Origin: Thermoplasmata archaeon
GTDB taxonomy: Archaea; Thermoplasmatota; Thermoplasmata; Thermoplasmatales; Thermoplasmataceae
DNA length: 6,614 nt
NCBI GenBank assembly: GCA_021804185.1
Contig: JAJZKL010000062.1
Span: forward strand, 1-6,614
Direction of reading: 5' to 3'
Made by a program: the position numbers and the translations under genes. The notes under the pieces were generated by a model. The model saw only the letters and a list, made by a program, of their open reading frames with translations. It searched no databases and was not told the origin of the DNA. Shown here piece by piece: positions 5,900-6,614 of the stretch. The stretch's first letter is position 1; the number at the start of each line of letters is the position of its first letter.

Positions 5900-6614
5900 T
5901 CTCCTGATAATAGGCGATGCTGTTCTGGATATTTCTCTTGAAATCAGGAGCTTCCCTATCCTCAAAGGAACAACCAGCATGTCACCGAAACTGGAAATAG
6001 CACCGGGCGGCCCAGCCGCAATGGCGATTATCGCATCCCGTCTGGGTTTGAAAGTGGCGTTTACAGATAAAATCGGAAAGGATGTTCTGGGCGATTACCT
6101 GCTGAGGGAACTCAACGAAAGCGGGGTCATCACCAAGTATATGAGCAGGGATGATACGGCAGCGACCGCAACCTCCATCAACCTTGTCGATTCAAATAAG
6201 AACCACTCATTTGTTGGGCATGCGGGAGCAGGAAGTATGCTCGATAATATTGACGAAAGTTTGATAAAAGACTCAAAGTCAATTTTCTTCGAAGGCTATA
6301 ATCTGGTCCGCAAAGGGAAAACATACAATACAATTCTGAACGCGGCAAAGAATGCAAGTATTCATCAGAAACACGTGTTCTTTGATCCCGGCCCGCTTAT
6401 ATCCCAGATTGTCGATATTCAAAAGTTCGTTGATTTCTCGAATACAGTTTTTCTGAACAGGGAAGAGGCACTGTCATATTCAAAAACCGGCTTTGAAGAA
6501 ACGCCTGATATTTTAAAAAAAACGGGCAGGGCAGCATATGCATTAAAACTGGATAAAGACGGTTCGAAGTTAATAAAGAATGGAAAAGTGTTTTCTTGCA
6601 ATGCTGTAAAAATT
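5883..6614 (+). CDS. PfkB/ribokinase-family carbohydrate kinase (C-terminus cut by window edge)
   Basis: The first 244 residues of a sugar or nucleoside kinase are present and the frame is open to the window end. PfkB kinases move the ATP gamma-phosphate to a hydroxymethyl group of sugars or nucleosides. Seen: LLIIGDAVLDISLEI (7-21) with D16 at the usual substrate-contact position; the first family signature PGGPAAMAIIASRLG (41-55), DKIGKDVLGDYLLREL (62-77), FFDPGP (166-171), FLNREEA (190-196) and the ALKLDKDGSKLI strand region (220-231). The second signature (DTxGAGD, with the catalytic Asp) should lie just past the edge; family members are about 300 residues. In signature 1 the Asn usual after GG.(x)A is not seen (A/M instead), which may alter sugar recognition. 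The ATG at 5883 has a strong Shine-Dalgarno and overlaps the hydrolase gene by 17 nt in another frame. It probably phosphorylates the sugar released by the hydrolase, by inference. Confidence 0.87.
   Translation, partial: MPSDHDLLIIGDAVLDISLEIRSFPILKGTTSMSPKLEIAPGGPAAMAIIASRLGLKVAFTDKIGKDVLGDYLLRELNESGVITKYMSRDDTAATATSINLVDSNKNHSFVGHAGAGSMLDNIDESLIKDSKSIFFEGYNLVRKGKTYNTILNAAKNASIHQKHVFFDPGPLISQIVDIQKFVDFSNTVFLNREEALSYSKTGFEETPDILKKTGRAAYALKLDKDGSKLIKNGKVFSCNAVKI

Noticed and set aside
6511..6522. TTTTAAAAAAAA run in the kinase gene as a programmed frameshift or sequencing-error site
   Set aside because: The kinase frame continues smoothly across it into a recognisable PfkB strand region, so there is no sign of a shift.

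Overview
The window looks like a piece of a euryarchaeal chromosome, most likely from the Thermoplasmata. The evidence is an archaeal-type SepF with a TATA box placed for a leaderless transcript, A/T-rich box-A-like elements before most transcription units, heavy use of AGG/AGA and ATA codons, mid-range GC by eye, and an archaeal-style M50 membrane protease. The lineage is inferred from style; no 16S or other marker gene is present.

Left arm (1-2099, minus strand): three genes read leftward. The window edge cuts the cell-division gene sepF (1-201). Next to it are a GT2 glycosyltransferase of the dolichyl-phosphate-sugar synthase type (263-928, forced TTG start) and an M50/site-2-type membrane metalloprotease (1029-2099). 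The gaps of 61 and 100 nt each hold a candidate promoter, so these are probably separate units. All three concern the cell surface, membrane or division, but nothing in the sequence ties them into one pathway.

Divergent spacer (2100-2430): 331 nt separate the leftward and rightward genes. The part near the aldo/keto reductase carries a symmetric TATA-like element, a 22-codon upstream ORF whose stop overlaps the reductase start as ATGA, and an 11-bp inverted repeat ending one base before that start.

Right arm (2431-6614, plus strand): an aldo/keto reductase (2431-3420) with an intact catalytic tetrad, a 191-nt gap with two candidate TATA boxes, then a compact three-gene operon. The operon encodes an MFS transporter (best start 3612), an ADP-ribosylglycohydrolase-family enzyme (4886-5899, ATGA overlap) and a PfkB-family sugar kinase (from 5883, 17-nt overlap, cut by the window end). 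This transporter-hydrolase-kinase order matches the E. coli yegT-yegU-yegV cluster. The simplest reading is a salvage module: import a ribosyl or nucleoside-like compound, split its glycosidic bond, and phosphorylate the released sugar. The substrate cannot be read from the sequence. No rRNA, tRNA, CRISPR array or mobile element was seen.
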